Below, in pieces: positions 24,186-36,514 of a DNA stretch of 64,000 bases (position 1 is its first letter; each line of letters opens with the position of its first letter). The translations under genes and the position numbers were made by a program. Source of the DNA: Hydractinia symbiolongicarpus (lineage: Eukaryota; Cnidaria; Hydrozoa; Anthoathecata; Hydractiniidae); the NCBI RefSeq assembly GCF_029227915.1, contig NC_079888.1:1502501-1566500 (forward strand), read 5' to 3'. Under the pieces are notes generated by a model. The model was not told where the DNA came from and did no database searches. It saw nothing but the letters and a program-made list of their open reading frames with translations.

Positions 24186-24892
24186 TATTATTATTATTAT
24201 TATATTATTATTATTATTATATTATTATTATTATTATTATATTATTATTATTATCATCATTATATTATTATCATCATTATATTATTATCATCATTATATT
24301 ATTATCATCATTATATTATTATCATCATTATATTATTATCATCATTATATTATTATCATCATTATATTATTATCATCATTATATTATTATCATCATTATA
24401 TTATTATCATCATTATATTATTATCATCATTATATTATTATCATCATTATATTATTATCATCATTATATTATTATCATCATTATATTATTATCATCATTA
24501 TATTATTATCATCATTATATTATTATCATCATTATCATCATTATATTATTATCATCATTATATTATTATCATCATCATATTATTATCATCATCATATTAT
24601 TATCATCATCATATTATTATCATCATCATATTATTATCATCATCATATTATTATCATCATCATATTATTATCATCATCATATTATTATCATCATCATATT
24701 ATTATCATCATCATATTATTATCATCATCATATTATTATCATCATCATATTATTATCATTATCATATTATTATCATTATCATATTATCATATTATCATAT
24801 TATCATATCATGTTATCATGATTATTATTATATTATTATTATTATTATTATTATTTTTATTATTTTTATTATTATTATTATTATGTTGTGTT
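24123..24892. repeat. ATT/ATC array with a 17-bp higher unit
   Basis: The array starts and ends as (ATT)n. Its centre is a regular 17-bp unit, ATTATATTATTATCATC, repeated many times, which then shifts to ATCATATTATTATCATC in the right half. Intronic to the minus-strand gene. Point changes spread through neighbouring units, as in unequal exchange. Confidence 0.95.
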
Positions 24893-25094
24893 TTTAAGGA
24901 CGTCTGATTGCCTCCATATTTAAAATTTCAATAAATTTAACAAAAAAACAACTTACTTTTTAGGTGGGCAGGGCCAATTACCTCTAAATTTGAACAAAAA
25001 GTGTTTATGAAAAGATTTTTATATTTTTGTATATTTCAGTATATATAGCACCAAATAATACTGAGACAGAAGAAAAAAAAGGATCATTGCTTAC

Positions 25095-25112
25095 CTTTCC
25101 CTTTTCTTTTCC
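25095..25112 (-). CDS. TMC-like gene tail micro-exon (18 nt)
   Basis: Acceptor AAGTTTCAG and donor AAAG|GTAAGC. Phase 1-1; joined reading RKRKGK, strongly basic. Confidence 0.55.
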
Positions 25113-26412
25113 CTGAAACTTAAAAAAAAATTTAAATCAACAATAATTTAAATAAATATAATTCTTGTAGTATAAAAAATGGGATTAAAAAAGAAAATAT
25201 TTTCTGTTATTAGAACTAAGTCTGGATCATATCATACTTAACGTTGAGCATTTACATATAACAGGTCTCTCTGCTTTACTTAACACCAAACACCTTTCTA
25301 AAAGGTGTTGTTATTTAGGGAATAAAAAAGTACAGAAAAAATTGTTGTTTTTTCTTACATTTTTCTTAAATAAAATGGATTGCGCAATTGTTCACATTTC
25401 CTTGAATTTCATTGGTTAAAAAGCTGAAGAGAAAAAATACGCGCTGAAAAAGTCGAGTGAGTTAAACCTTTTGAGAACAGCTTGGGAGCATCTTTTACAT
25501 TGAGTCAGCGGCCATTTTACTTCATTACGCATGCTCGAGCGGAAAATGCAGTCCTATTGAAACCTACCTTTAAAAAGGTGCGCGAAAGACAGGCTGTGCC
25601 GAAATGGAAAACAAGTAACAAAATAGCAATTTCTTTCATTCAAAATTAATCATAAAATTAATCGGTCCTCACAATCCTAGCAAAACAAAAGCACAGCTCA
25701 CACAGAGTTAACCATTGAAACAATAATAGGTTTCGGTGTAGACCGAAATTTATGAACTGTCTGTAAGTGTACGAAACTTCCTTATCATCTAAAAAGCGAA
25801 TCACTTGCCGTTAAATTTGTTTCGGAAAATATCTTGAATATTTTTTTTATTGACGGACTTTGCTTTATAGAATTTGCTTAAATTCATTTCTATTGTTCCA
25901 TTAAGAGATCACTGAAATCATCGAAAAATTTTTTATCATTTTCTAAAGTTTCGAACTACAAAATTGTTTAGGGAAACATTAATCCAGTTAAATGATCTTC
26001 GTGTCAATATGCTTGTAAAATCAGCAAACATGGCGGAACGCGGTAAACAATAATTTGAAGTTCAGTGCACATGCTGTGGCTGTTTAATAATGTTGTTATG
26101 CCTCATAGAAAATAAAATTCTTAAGAAAGATGTGTTTACAGTTAATAAAAAACGGCGGGAAAATAACAAACAGTACCAATGGAAGAAAGTATAGTTCAAC
26201 AGCATTATTCTCTTCAAACCAAATGTAATTGATGATTGGAGTTGTTTTGTTTCTTAGGTTTTCCAATTTTTTTTACAATAAATTGATAAAAAGGGGGAAA
26301 CGCTGCGGAAGACTGATTTTCTCAAAGTAACACATCGATTATGTCCATGCTTTTCAAATATATTTGCGTTGACAACGGGTTAAAGAGGTTTGAAATAATA
26401 ACTTTTACTCAC

Positions 26413-26436
26413 TTTCTAAGTCAATTTCTTCGTTCT
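26413..26436 (-). CDS. TMC-like gene tail exon (24 nt)
   Basis: Acceptor GTTTTCTCAG and donor GAAA|GTGAGT. Phase 1-1, reading ENEEIDLE after joining. Confidence 0.55.
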
Positions 26437-26679
26437 CTGAGAAAACTATTAGGAATTATAAAAAGTATGTTACACTTCATCATCAAATACTTTTAATTCT
26501 ATGCACAGAAGTAAAAAAATACTGTACCAGGTAGGGTCATTGTGTCTATAATAAAGAAATAAGAAATATGTAAAGAATATGTCTACAGCACTAAAAAAAT
26601 TGACGAAGTAGAAAATAGAATTGTTAAAATTTACAACATAACAAAAAAAGGAAATAAGGAAAAATATAAAATAACTTAC

Positions 26680-26697
26680 CGTCCCAATCTACAGGAT
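26680..26697 (-). CDS. TMC-like gene tail micro-exon (18 nt)
   Basis: Acceptor TTTCTCTTTAG and donor GACG|GTAAGT. Phase 1-1, reading NPVDWD after joining. Confidence 0.55.
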
Positions 26698-27106
26698 CTA
26701 AAGAGAAATGTTAGTTATATGTAGCTTTAGAAAATTTGTTTTTATACAGGATTAATAAGGTGCTTTAAAACTAGGTTTGCAAATCGACGAATAAATTCAG
26801 AATATTCTCATCCTCTCTAAGCCCACCTGCTATTTTTAGTGATTGTCAATTGTATGTAGTTTGTATTTCAAAAACTCTGAGCAATTTTAATTTAGGAATA
26901 ATATAAAAGATACTTTAATTATAAAATTGTCGCTTTCTTGTAAAACAAACCAACCGACGCTTAAAAATTATTGACATAAAGTTTTCATTATAGTTGGTAA
27001 TTGTCGTGCAACTGCTGTTTTGCGACTGTTGCAAACATGTCTACAATTGTCAACACTTTATGTTAATAAAACCCAAACTTTAAAATAGCAAAACACTTAT
27101 ACTTAC

Positions 27107-27127
27107 TTATTCTTATTGGCGTGAAGA
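27107..27127 (-). CDS. TMC-like gene tail exon (21 nt)
   Basis: Acceptor TTTTGTTTAG and donor ATAA|GTAAGT. Phase 1-1, reading VFTPIRI after joining. Confidence 0.55.
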
Positions 27128-27209
27128 CTAAACAAAAGAAATATAGTAGTTACTTCTTGTTACCTGTAAAAAATGTTTTTAATTCTTAGATGATAAAAAA
27201 GTATCAAAC

Positions 27210-27266
27210 CTGGAACTTTTTCCTCTTCTTCTTTTTCTTCCTCTTTATCTTCCTCCGTTAATACAT
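27210..27266 (-). CDS. TMC-like gene tail exon (57 nt), Glu/Lys-rich
   Basis: Acceptor TTTTGCATAATTAG and a weak donor CCAG|GTTTGA. Phase 1-1, reading DVLTEEDKEEEKEEEEKVP. A run of charged residues that would be disordered or helical. Confidence 0.6.
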
Positions 27267-27874
27267 CTAATTATGCAAAAGCGTTACACAATATGCTACC
27301 ACATTTAACTATAACTAAGTTGAGAAAGGATAGATATGCCTTTTCACTTTTCATTATCTTCCATGAATCACTATGAATTGAAATAGCTGTGTTTTTTTTA
27401 TATATAGGTCGTTAAATAATAAAAATAATGTTTTTAGTCTCCTTAATCCTTTTTTACAACATTTCATTAAACAAAATTTAATGATTTCCATTTTTTTAAC
27501 AGTAATTCTGGTTATGGTACAATTGATTGTAATTAAAACATATGTATTTCCATAATTATGGCTATTAATTCTCCTTCTGCAGAATATTTCCGCGCTGTAT
27601 TTTTTTGTATAAAATAAATGTTTTTTTTTACCCTTTCATTACTTGCCATCGTCAGGGCGAGTGATTTACTTTGCATATTCAAAAGGAAGAGAAACTTAGG
27701 AATTACTTTTCTTCCAAAATGCCTAAATAACTTTATCATCCCATTAAGAATTTGGTTTATGATAAATTCTGGTTGAAGGCAAGACAAACAAAGAATATAA
27801 AAGGTAGAGGAAAGGTTGAAGTCACTGATTTCCCTGCGTTTATAATTATTAGTATATCCTATATGATTACTTAC

Positions 27875-27898
27875 CGACTCTCGACGTATTAACTGAAA
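27875..27898 (-). CDS. TMC-like gene tail exon (24 nt)
   Basis: Acceptor GTCTTTTTTTAG and donor GTCG|GTAAGT. Phase 1-1, reading FSVNTSRV after joining. The matching segment in the 4-kb copy ends in a stop. Confidence 0.6.
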
Positions 27899-28082
27899 CT
27901 AAAAAAAGACAAATTTAATATTACACAATTATTATGTACATCCTTAAATAACATAATTGAGATTGTTATGAATATGCCACGACATGAAGTATCAAGTAAT
28001 GCATTCCATTTAACAAAACATAATAAACATTACTTATCTGCTTTGCACTGATTTCGTATGATGAGCAGAAAATAATACTTAC

Positions 28083-28091
28083 AATTCCAAT
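28083..28091 (-). CDS. TMC-like gene 9-nt micro-exon
   Basis: Acceptor CTTTCTTTAG, exon ATTGGAATT, donor GTAAGT. Phase 1-1; adds N-W-N. Such a short exon is only credible because the splice sites are strong and the phase suits the chain. Confidence 0.45.
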
Positions 28092-28514
28092 CTAAAGAAA
28101 GGAAGTAAAAAAAATGTAGATTTTCCATAAATTTCAAGAGCTTATCTTTTTAGAAAGTCACTCTAAAAGTTTATTGCATATTTTATTAATTATTTTTGAA
28201 AATTTGAAATAAATTTTTAACGTTTCCAATTGTTTATCCAGGATATTATGTTGTAAACCTCTTTGTACATCGAATAATTACATATTTAAATCCAATTTGT
28301 TTAGTGACCTTTTTTACCCGAATTTTACCCGAGAGTCGTAGAAAGTCGGACTTGTGGCATTCAACAAACATGCTTCTACATAAGTAACACGCACTTCGAA
28401 AATTTTGAAAGTTTCTAAACATTTTCGGACTCTTACCACCCAATAAACACAAAGATGGATTTTCTCATCTCTAACTTGTGCCGTCTTTCGATTAAAAAAG
28501 ACGTCTCAAAGTCG

Positions 28515-28812
28515 TTTTTATTTGGTCTTTGTAAGACCAGCAAAATGTCTTTCAAAATAAAAGTCTTAAAGACGTCTTTATTTGGTCTCTGTTAGACCAG
28601 TAAGATGTGGTTTTAAATGAACGACGTGCTTATTTGGTCTTTGTAAGACAAGAATAATCTCCTTCGAAAATAAAAGTCTTAAAGACGTCTTTATTTGGTC
28701 TCTGTTAGACCAGTAAGATCTGGTTATAAATGAACGACGTTCTATTTGGTCTTTGTAAGACAAGTAAAATCTCCTTCGAAATGAACGTCTTAAAGACGTC
28801 TTTATTCGGTTT
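28515..28812. repeat. Minisatellite, about 57-bp unit
   Basis: About five copies of a unit holding TTTATTTGGTCT, then TGTAAGACAAG or TGTTAGACCAG. Alternate units carry the palindrome AAAGACGTCTTT. Related words (GTCTTTAAGAC, AAGACGTGTC) continue loosely to about 29300. Intronic. Confidence 0.8.
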
Positions 28813-28814
28813 TA

Positions 28815-30630
28815 TCATAAATTGCTACAAACTTGTTGGAATAGAATGAGTCGGAGACGCCGTCTAAAATGACGCTGTTGTTCAAGACAACCGTTAAAGA
28901 TACTAACTGTAATTGTTCATGCTCAACAATTTTAATTTTGTAGTATTACACTGTATACTTTGTGTTATGCACGTATTTTTATAAGATCTGTTGATCATCC
29001 ACTAAGGGAAGTCCATCTTTTAGAACAAGAAAAGTTTTCGAAACTAATGTTGTTGCTTATAAAAAAGCTTGTATGTTATACTATTTCATTCTTATAAACT
29101 GTTTACTCATATAAATGATATAAATATAAATTTTATATTAAATTCTTCAGTGTCGTTTTCTTAACCCTTTCTTGTTTTGGTTTGTCACACACGTTTGAAA
29201 AAGACTAAAAAAAGACTTCTTTAAGACATTTTAGTACCTAAGGGAATGTGTCTAAAATGTCTTTAGCACGTCACAAAAAGGTTTAAAAGACGTGTCTAAG
29301 GTGTCTCGTGTTTACTGTGCGATTGTACAGTGGACTGACCCATAATGCAGACATTGTGAAAGAGTATATTGCGCATTTTCGAAGCTTGTAACATAGGTTA
29401 CTTGGATTAGAAGTAGAAAATGGAATTTGCAATCGTAATAAAGACAAAATGGTAGAAATAATACTTTGTCTGCGGCAGCATATTTTGCGACGTGAAGTTG
29501 ATAAAAAGTTACATTACAAGGTCTCAAGCTCTAAGCTACCACTGACTTAAGTAATTTTGTAGTATTTTGAGGGATAGTGTCAATTAATATCCGATAACGA
29601 GATATTTGACATATTTAGAAGCTTGATGAGTCATAAAAAAAGCATCATAGCAAGAAAAAATGTTTCAACAACCAACCAACAAGCCTCTAAAGAGTTTTTT
29701 TCAAGCATCTATTAAAATTTATTTAAGCATCTATCAAATGATATTCAAGCATCTATTAATTCTTTTATCTCATTATTTAAGACTAAAAAAAATCGATTCC
29801 CAAAGGATCAGTTCAACCGATATGAATAAAAAGAAACAATTCCTGAGGACGTCATTTTACAAAAAGAAAGAATTAATATAAAAACTGCATTATGCGGCAT
29901 GTTAGTATCTACGTTCAAGTTCCGTAAACTTACATATTGAGGACAAGAAGAGAAATCTGGTGAAGCATTAAATTTTTCCATCTCTAATCTAATGCAATTA
30001 AGACAGATTTATTTAATCCACTTAGCACAGGGCGGGATAAAGCTAGCTTTTGCTCGGCATGTGATTTAGTGCTAAAATTCTTTGAAATCTTCAAGCGTTG
30101 ACAGAGGAGAGATACGGTTACGTTTTTGGCTGGTTTATTGTTGGGAATTAAGCGCTGACATGCATATAAAGTGCCGCAAGACATCCGTTTTAAACGGATG
30201 ATGTATTAAATGTATGTTCGGAACTAGGTGGTTACTAAGGTGTTGCCAAGAAGATTTATGGTTCCTAGGAATTAAATATGACGAAATTTGAAGTCATCGA
30301 TCCCGCGAAATGAAAGAGGTCGTTATGTTTTTTAATTTTCATATTTACTAAGTTAAATGCATCCGAGAAATTTAAGTTTATAGAAAATTTAAAATGACAG
30401 CATTTCTGATCCCCATGACGCAATCTAGTTAATATATTACCTTTACCCTATTTGTGTTATGACATTTTACAAGTATGCAAAGTGTTATCGCCTAGACATA
30501 AGTAGCCGGTATCACAGCGATCAAATATCCTGGTCTTAAAGTTTACTTCCATGTACTGGTTGCCAATAATTTATTAAGTTTTTAATATTAAAATATTTTT
30601 TTATATTTCATATCTAGTATTTATATCTAA
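28815..30630. other. Intronic, no exon seen
   Basis: Non-coding part of the minus-strand gene span with scattered GTCTTTAAGAC-like words. No repeat boundary can be set. Confidence 0.35.
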
Positions 30631-30635
30631 TATTT

Positions 30636-30780
30636 AATAATAGCCGGTGGCCCGTGGAAAAATCCGTGAAAAAATCCACGGGTTCGCCTAACCTTTTTGA
30701 TACAGCAATGCATGCGTCTTGCTACTTACGGTATAATTTTGCGTGACAGAACACAGACAGAACTTGTACGGGTATTATAA
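30636..30780 (+). repeat. Short interspersed element, copy A
   Basis: Begins near TAATAATAGCCGGTGGCC, has a GTGGAAAAATCC/AAAAATCCACGG pairing inside and ends in CGTGACAGAACACAGACAGA followed by a GGGTATTATA tail. It shares its end with 34812-35032. Confidence 0.5.
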
Positions 30781-30934
30781 AATAGATTTAATATTTCAAG
30801 GAAATAAACAGAACTTTGCTACCTTACCTTCAAGGCTTTCTCCCTTACGCAATACTAAAGAAATTTAGAAAAATAAATTGCAAGATTATCATCAATCTAA
30901 GAAACAACAACAACAGAAAAGATTTTCCACTTAC

Positions 30935-30982
30935 TCTCAATTTCTCCTCCTTCTTCTTCTCTTTCTTCTTCTTCTCTTACAG
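30935..30982 (-). CDS. TMC-like gene tail exon (48 nt), Glu/Arg-rich
   Basis: Acceptor TTATTCTTAAG and donor GAGA|GTAAGT. Phase 1-1, reading TVREEEEREEEGGEIE after joining. Confidence 0.6.
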
Positions 30983-31918
30983 CTTAAGAATAAGTTAACA
31001 ATATAACTTTAATCTAAAAACGCACTGATATAAACGCCAATAAATATAAAAAATACTGGATTTTGAAATTAATACATTATCTTAATCAATTTGTCAAAGT
31101 TGGAATGGCGGAAGCTCTTTTTTATTGTTCTTCTGTTCTTCTGCCTAAGTGGAGTTTTTTGTGGGAGATGAATCTGCATTGAGGAGTTTTATTTTACGGC
31201 TAAATTACTCCTTTTGAAAACTATGCTAAAGTGTTACCATGACAACCCTTTTTTCGAGTTGAGTGAATTTGCAGAATTACTTTTTGTAAAGAATTACTTT
31301 TTTGAAGTAATTCTTTACAATGTTTCTTAGTATATATTATTTTTTTTACATTATTTTTTGTTTTGTCACCTTAAAGCTTATATGCTAAAAGAAATTCATC
31401 TCATCCTCTTTATATTATGTTCAGAATTAGTAATTTAACATTTATTAAGTAAAATTCGAAATAAAAAAGCAAATATTATATGTTTGTAACATGCTTCCTC
31501 GACAGAAGCCGCGATTTTACAGCATTTTTTTTAGATTAAGCTCAGTATGATAACCCAGATGGCAAAACGGCCACGTGAACATGTCGACGGGAAAAAAAGA
31601 AGAGTAAAGTGTTGAAACTATTTTTAATTTTGTGAAAAATTTAAAACGTCTACATGTGCTACTTAATCACATAAAAGAAACAAGAAACGAGTTACGTTTT
31701 GGTTTGGTCAAAGTCGCCAGCGTCCGGCCTATGTCAAAAACTAAAGAACTTCGGGAGAGCAGGTTGTGCGTGGACTCACTAGCAGAGTAGATGCTGTTTC
31801 AAAATTAGTTTTATCAAAACGCCTGTGGCAATTTGTTAATCTCATTCCTTCGTATCCTTGCGTTTAAGAATAGATCTTGCGCAAATTTCGTTGCACACTC
31901 TTCTTTACGTTGAACACA

Positions 31919-31952
31919 GGCTTCTATGTTATATTAACAGGAATGTATGGGC
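31919..31952 (+). repeat. Interspersed repeat fragment
   Basis: The stretch containing GGCTTCTATGTTATATTAAC and then AGGAATGTATGGG recurs at 58808-58841 with one or no change over about 34 bases. Function unknown. Confidence 0.7.
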
Positions 31953-32980
31953 TTCTATTATGCTCTTACAATCCGCTGGAATCACTGTGCGTTTGCGTGA
32001 ATTTCAAACTCGACAACAAGGCATGTAAAGTTACTACGATGCCAAGGATAAAACGCTTCTTCCCTGGGTAATACTTTTTAACTTTAATGTAGGACAATAA
32101 TACGTTTTTTCGTAGTTAGTGCAAAGTTGATATTCTAAGTTGGAGGTAAGTTTAAGCAGCGTCAGTTTTAATACATCCCTAGCAATTATAAAAATATTTT
32201 ATAAATTTTGTATTTAAGCTATTTGAACAACTTTAAGAATTTCAGAAGGACGAATAAAGACTTCCCTTTCCACCTATGAAATGCAAGAAGGTTAATAGTA
32301 ATTGGATACGTTTTTTAAATAACGCAACACAAATGTTAAACCTGCAAAGCTGTATAGTTCCTTGTAGGATAAGGTGTCCATAAAAAGGTGAATGAGATTT
32401 TTTAATATTTTTAGCATGTTCCGGTATTAAGGATTAAATTGAAAAATTACCACAATACATACCACTTTTGTTGGTCTTCAACCGTTTAATTTCTTTTTTC
32501 TATGACAACAAAACAATAAAACATTAAAAGAAATATGAAAGAGCAAAGGTAAGTTAATTGCGCAATATTTTTTGTAATACACGAGGACTTTTAGGATGAT
32601 ATTCTGACAAATATTAAAAACACTTTGATAAAAAAACACTTGACTTTCTATTGAAGATTTGTTTATGAAGGTAGATTTTATTATGTCGCAGAGCATCATG
32701 TTTTTTTTCACGCGAAATGTCGTTACTGTTACTTTTTGTAGTACAAAAATTGTTTGCTGTTTTTCCTTTTATCTTGTAGTTATTGAATCAAAAATACTTT
32801 GCATCCTTTCAAAATGAATTTCAATTTTGGAGAATTCTCAGATCTGTAAAATCTACCATATACAAATTCCTCCAAATCGATTTTATTGTCTCCATTGTGC
32901 AATAAAAATAAGGCATATTAGTTGATGCGTTAACATACGTCGTAACGTAAACAGAAACTAACTAGTACTAATTTACTTAC

Positions 32981-33011
32981 TAAAAACTTTATTTCTTCGT
33001 CTCTTTCCGTT
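32981..33011 (-). CDS. TMC-like gene tail exon (31 nt), basic
   Basis: Acceptor TTGTTGTTTTAG and donor TTTA|GTAAGT. Phase 0-1, reading NGKRRRNKVF. A paralogous exon of the same length and phase lies at 51545-51575. Confidence 0.55.
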
Positions 33012-33690
33012 CTAAAACAACAAAGGACTAGTTGTTAACAGACAAACATAATTATTTATTTATTTTGTGATATTCGGGTAATCTTTATGGTTCAGTCAAA
33101 AGAATGATTAGCTTGGGAACATGTTAACATAATAAGAAACAATGAATATTGTCTTTTTAACATGTTTTTTAAATAAATATTTATTTAATTGTTAATGTTA
33201 CCAATTGATGATTTAGCGCAAAGAAAACTTTTTAGAGTGACAAACTTGTAAGGGTTTTTTTATATTTCTTCAAAATTCGGATTAAAAAGATAATAGCCTG
33301 ATATTTCTCAGTTCGTTTTTTTTAAAAAATATTTTCTGTAAGATTAGAACGGGGTTTAACGTGAACTTTTACACGGGAAAACTACACTTCCGTATCAAAA
33401 AGACTGAAAAATGAAACTTTTACGATTAATCAAAATAAGGAAACACGCAAGGCTAAAATTTTCTGGTATTTTCTTTTTTCCTAAATGTAGCACGAGAACC
33501 TTAGGGAAAAATATCTTTCAAAGTATCACTGTTCGCTTTGCTTTTGTAAAACATGTACTTGTCTGAAATGCTCAATATAATGCATAAAACTACCTCAAGA
33601 AGACAAAAGAAAATACAAACAATTTAGCTTTGTTTTTAAAAATGTATTTTGTGATGAAATTAACGTAAGAAATCAATAATGAATACTTAC

Positions 33691-33713
33691 AGATCTTGTT
33701 TGAGCGTTGTAAT
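33691..33713 (-). CDS. TMC-like gene tail exon (23 nt)
   Basis: Acceptor CTTTTTTAG and donor ATCT|GTAAGT. Phase 1-0, reading NYNAQTRS after joining. Confidence 0.55.
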
Positions 33714-34201
33714 CTAAAAAAGAAAAGAAGAAACTTGGAGGTTTACATTTCTAACAAACGTTTTCCTTATGTTATCAAATTTTTAAAAAATGGACCTGTT
33801 ATTAAAAAGGCAGTTTTATTTCAAAAAATGAAGTTGAAAGAAAACTTCAGCTATGATTTAGGAAAGCCCACAACTGCACGATAAATGTCAGGTTTAATGT
33901 CAGTGGAATATTTGCGTAAACATTGAGAATGTAACTTGCTTTCAAATTAATACTGAAACTGAAGATAAATTGAAAATTGAGAATATTTTATGGAAAATGC
34001 CGATAGTAAAAAGTTTAGTTCAACTTCTTATTAAACATCCAGGAAACTGAAACGAAAACATCCAAGTTCAACTACAGCATAATTATTCTTTTCTACTATT
34101 TTGAAAAAAATCCGTGGTAGGAGTATATGATGTTGTTATTTGTTAAAAATTTGAGAATACTGAAAAATTTGATATAAGAAAGGAGTTTAACTTTGCATTA
34201 C

Positions 34202-34282
34202 TATATGTTTCAATCTTCCGACTTCTTCGTTTTTTTTCTTTTTTGCCATCTTTTGCCGGCAGGGCGCTCTTTTCATTTTTCT
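34202..34282 (-). CDS. TMC-like gene tail exon (81 nt), Lys/Arg-rich
   Basis: Acceptor TGTTATTTCAG and a plausible donor TATA|GTAATG. Phase 1-1. It reads KKNEKSALPAKDGKKEKKRR and then SRKIETY. Part of it (LPAKDGKKEKK) resembles LPVGKSNEKKM of the exon at 35959, suggesting exon duplication. The donor is the weakest part of the call. Confidence 0.5.
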
Positions 34283-34530
34283 CTGAAATAACAAAACAAA
34301 AAATGTTTCTTTAGTTAATGCTTTTTTCAATTCACTTCTTATATTTAGAGCGAAAACTATTTGAGTATTTTGACTGCGTAGTGAAGATAAGCGTTGTACT
34401 TAATTCAGTAGTTGAAGGTGAGAATCTCGAGATAATTTTTGTTGTCAGAGATAACCAGGAGTATGCTTTTAAGTCGTTGAAGAATGCCTAGAGGCCATGA
34501 AAAGGAAAAATAGTATAGTATGCAACCTAC

Positions 34531-34549
34531 TTCGGTGGTTTTCTTCTCC
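34531..34549 (-). CDS. TMC-like gene tail micro-exon (19 nt)
   Basis: Acceptor TTGTTATTTTAG and donor CGAA|GTAGGT. Phase 0-1, reading GEENHR. A 22-nt paralogue (GRSHQKN) is at 52858-52879. Confidence 0.5.
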
Positions 34550-34811
34550 CTAAAATAACAAAAAATTTAATAGGGAATTAAATTAAAAGAGATAAACCTG
34601 AAGTTGAACACAAAATTAATGCAACATAAACATTGCTTAATTTTTTATGAAATCTTCTTGCCAAACGCTCTAGGTTACTTCAATTGCGTCTTCTATTCTC
34701 GTCATGATATATATGCATGTTTTTACTTGTAAATCAAATCAAGAGAGGTCGAAACTACCTAATAGCGTTGATTATTTTTGTGCAAATGAGAATTTGGTAT
34801 TGACATTATTC

Positions 34812-35032
34812 ACTTCTAGTCGTCAGCCCGCAAAGAAATCCACGCGCTCGCCGCTCTTTAAATTACACGCTATTTCGTGTGGATTTGCGGACTTATTAAA
34901 GAGACTAGTCGTTAACTGTGAAAAATGCACGGGATAATGCAACCTTTATATATCGCATTTCGTGTTTTCGTGACAAAAAAGCAAACAGACGCACGGATAG
35001 ACATACGCCGGCTATTATTATAGAGAAAGAAT
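34812..35032 (+). repeat. Short interspersed element, copy B
   Basis: Starts near CAGCCCGCAAAGAAATCCACG and ends in CGTGACAAAAAAGC, ACAGACGCACGG and CGCCGGCTATTATTATAG. The end matches copy A at 30636-30780 and the reverse of its start. A non-autonomous family is likely; its class is not clear. Confidence 0.5.
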
Positions 35033-35444
35033 CAACAAATAAACCAATAAAATGAGCTACCATTTCTACACAGCGAAGGTAAAAACGTTTTAATCTTCTA
35101 TTCTTGATTAATTGGGTTCATCTTCGCTAATTTACTATCGGTCCTTATTTACTTATATACATTATCCAATCACTAATCTGATATTTCAGAATTTTATTTA
35201 TCAAAAACATTACTGGTTAATATATTTCTAGACATTTTATGATTTATGATTGAAAGAAAAAGAAAGGATGTGTTTTGGTTATCTAAACAAGGTAATCTCC
35301 AACATCAATCTCCTTCAATTGCCCGTTGCAGAAAAATAAAAGAATTTTCTCAGCTTTAGTTACATATTAATACATTGGTAGCATTTCAATTTCTACACAG
35401 TTTACAATTTCTACAATTTCAATTACACCAATTTACGTAGTACC

Positions 35445-35585
35445 GGTAATCCTCGATTAAGCACTGCCCTCGAATAAGCGACGCCCTTGAGTAAGCGCCA
35501 CACTTTTAAGGCTTCTTTTTTAATAAGCGTCGCCTCGAATAAGCGTCGCACCTTAGACTGCAAATGCGGCGCTTATTCAAAGCAT
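35445..35585 (+). repeat. CGAATAAGCG-rich interspersed repeat
   Basis: Starts TACCGGTAATCCTCGATTAAG and holds several CGAATAAGCGnCGC words before GCGGCGCTTATTC. The words on the two sides are partly inverted, as in a foldback or MITE-like repeat. Intronic. Confidence 0.5.
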
Positions 35586-35958
35586 TAATAGATAAAGGGG
35601 GTTTGATAAGACTTAAGCGTTATATAAGTGTTATATTTTATAATGAACTAATTTCCAATTGACTATATTTAGTTTTCTTTTTGATCATGTAGAATGTTAG
35701 CATCACGTAAAGCAGATGACTTTATATTTTTTTAGTAAAAGATGTGTCTGTCTGAAATCTTTAGTTTAAATCACTAAATCACACACATGGCAAGATAATT
35801 TATATTCTGGATGTTTTTTTCTTGCAAAATTTATACTCTAATTTCCAGTTTTCAGCCGAGATCATTCTTACTTTGTCCAGTTGCGGAAAAATAAAATTTT
35901 CTTTTCTCAGCCTAAGTTACATATTAATACACTGATAGCATTTCTAACTACTACATAC

Positions 35959-36024
35959 CATTTTCTTTTCGTTGCTTTTGCCAACCGGCAATTCTCCGGC
36001 AGCAACACTGCTTCCGCTTCTTTC
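35959..36024 (-). CDS. TMC-like gene tail exon (66 nt)
   Basis: Acceptor TATTTTCTCTCAG and donor AATG|GTATGT. Phase 0-0, reading ERSGSSVAAGELPVGKSNEK followed by KM. Another frame is also open and Cys-rich, but only this one fits the phase chain and resembles the exon at 34202. Confidence 0.55.
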
Positions 36025-36173
36025 CTGAGAGAAAATATCGTTTAAAGTACTTAGGCTCTTTACAAAATGGATTAAAAAACACATGAAATTCACTTACCAA
36101 TAAACTTCTTTTAACTTAATTTTAAAAAATAATGATAATAAAACAAACAAAGTAATATAATTCGATGACTTAC

Positions 36174-36182
36174 CATCAAGTT
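36174..36182 (-). CDS. TMC-like gene 9-nt micro-exon
   Basis: Acceptor CATATAATAG, exon AACTTGATG, donor GTAAGT. Phase 0-0; adds N-L-M between its neighbours. A further donor-bounded 14-nt segment at 36499-36512 would break the frame and is either alternative or false. Confidence 0.4.
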
Positions 36183-36514
36183 CTATTATATGTCATATGA
36201 ACATATACAAATGGGTGGGAGGGGATGGTATTTATACCACCCCCATAGAAATTTGTAGCAATCACTTTTAAAAGGGAGACATACGTCTCCTTTTAAAAAA
36301 TGTTTCAGATCTGTTATTTCTTTTTACTATTCCACTGTTTCTTGTAATACAAAAACCACAGAAATCCATTGATTTATCATCAGCAAATAAAAACTTACCA
36401 TATTTTTACACGCTTTAAAGAAACTATGCTCACTTACACAAAATGAAATGAATATGTGAATAATATAAAGCCAAACAAGTGGGCGATTGTTTACTTACGG
36501 AAATCGCGGACTCT

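Larger units (their letters stand above)
27450..28110 (-). repeat. Segmental duplicate, inverted partner at 4.0-4.6 kb
   Basis: The reverse complement matches 3990-4600 in order and along most of its length. It spans two micro-exons (28083-28091 and 27875-27898) with intact splice sites, so this is the better preserved copy. Confidence 0.75.

Noticed and set aside
24123-24892. CRISPR-like array
   Set aside because: The units are contiguous without unique spacers and the DNA is eukaryotic; it is a simple-sequence array.
36499-36512. 14-nt exon in the TMC-like tail
   Set aside because: Splice sites are good but the length breaks the phase chain and leads to a stop in the next exon. Only alternative use would make sense.
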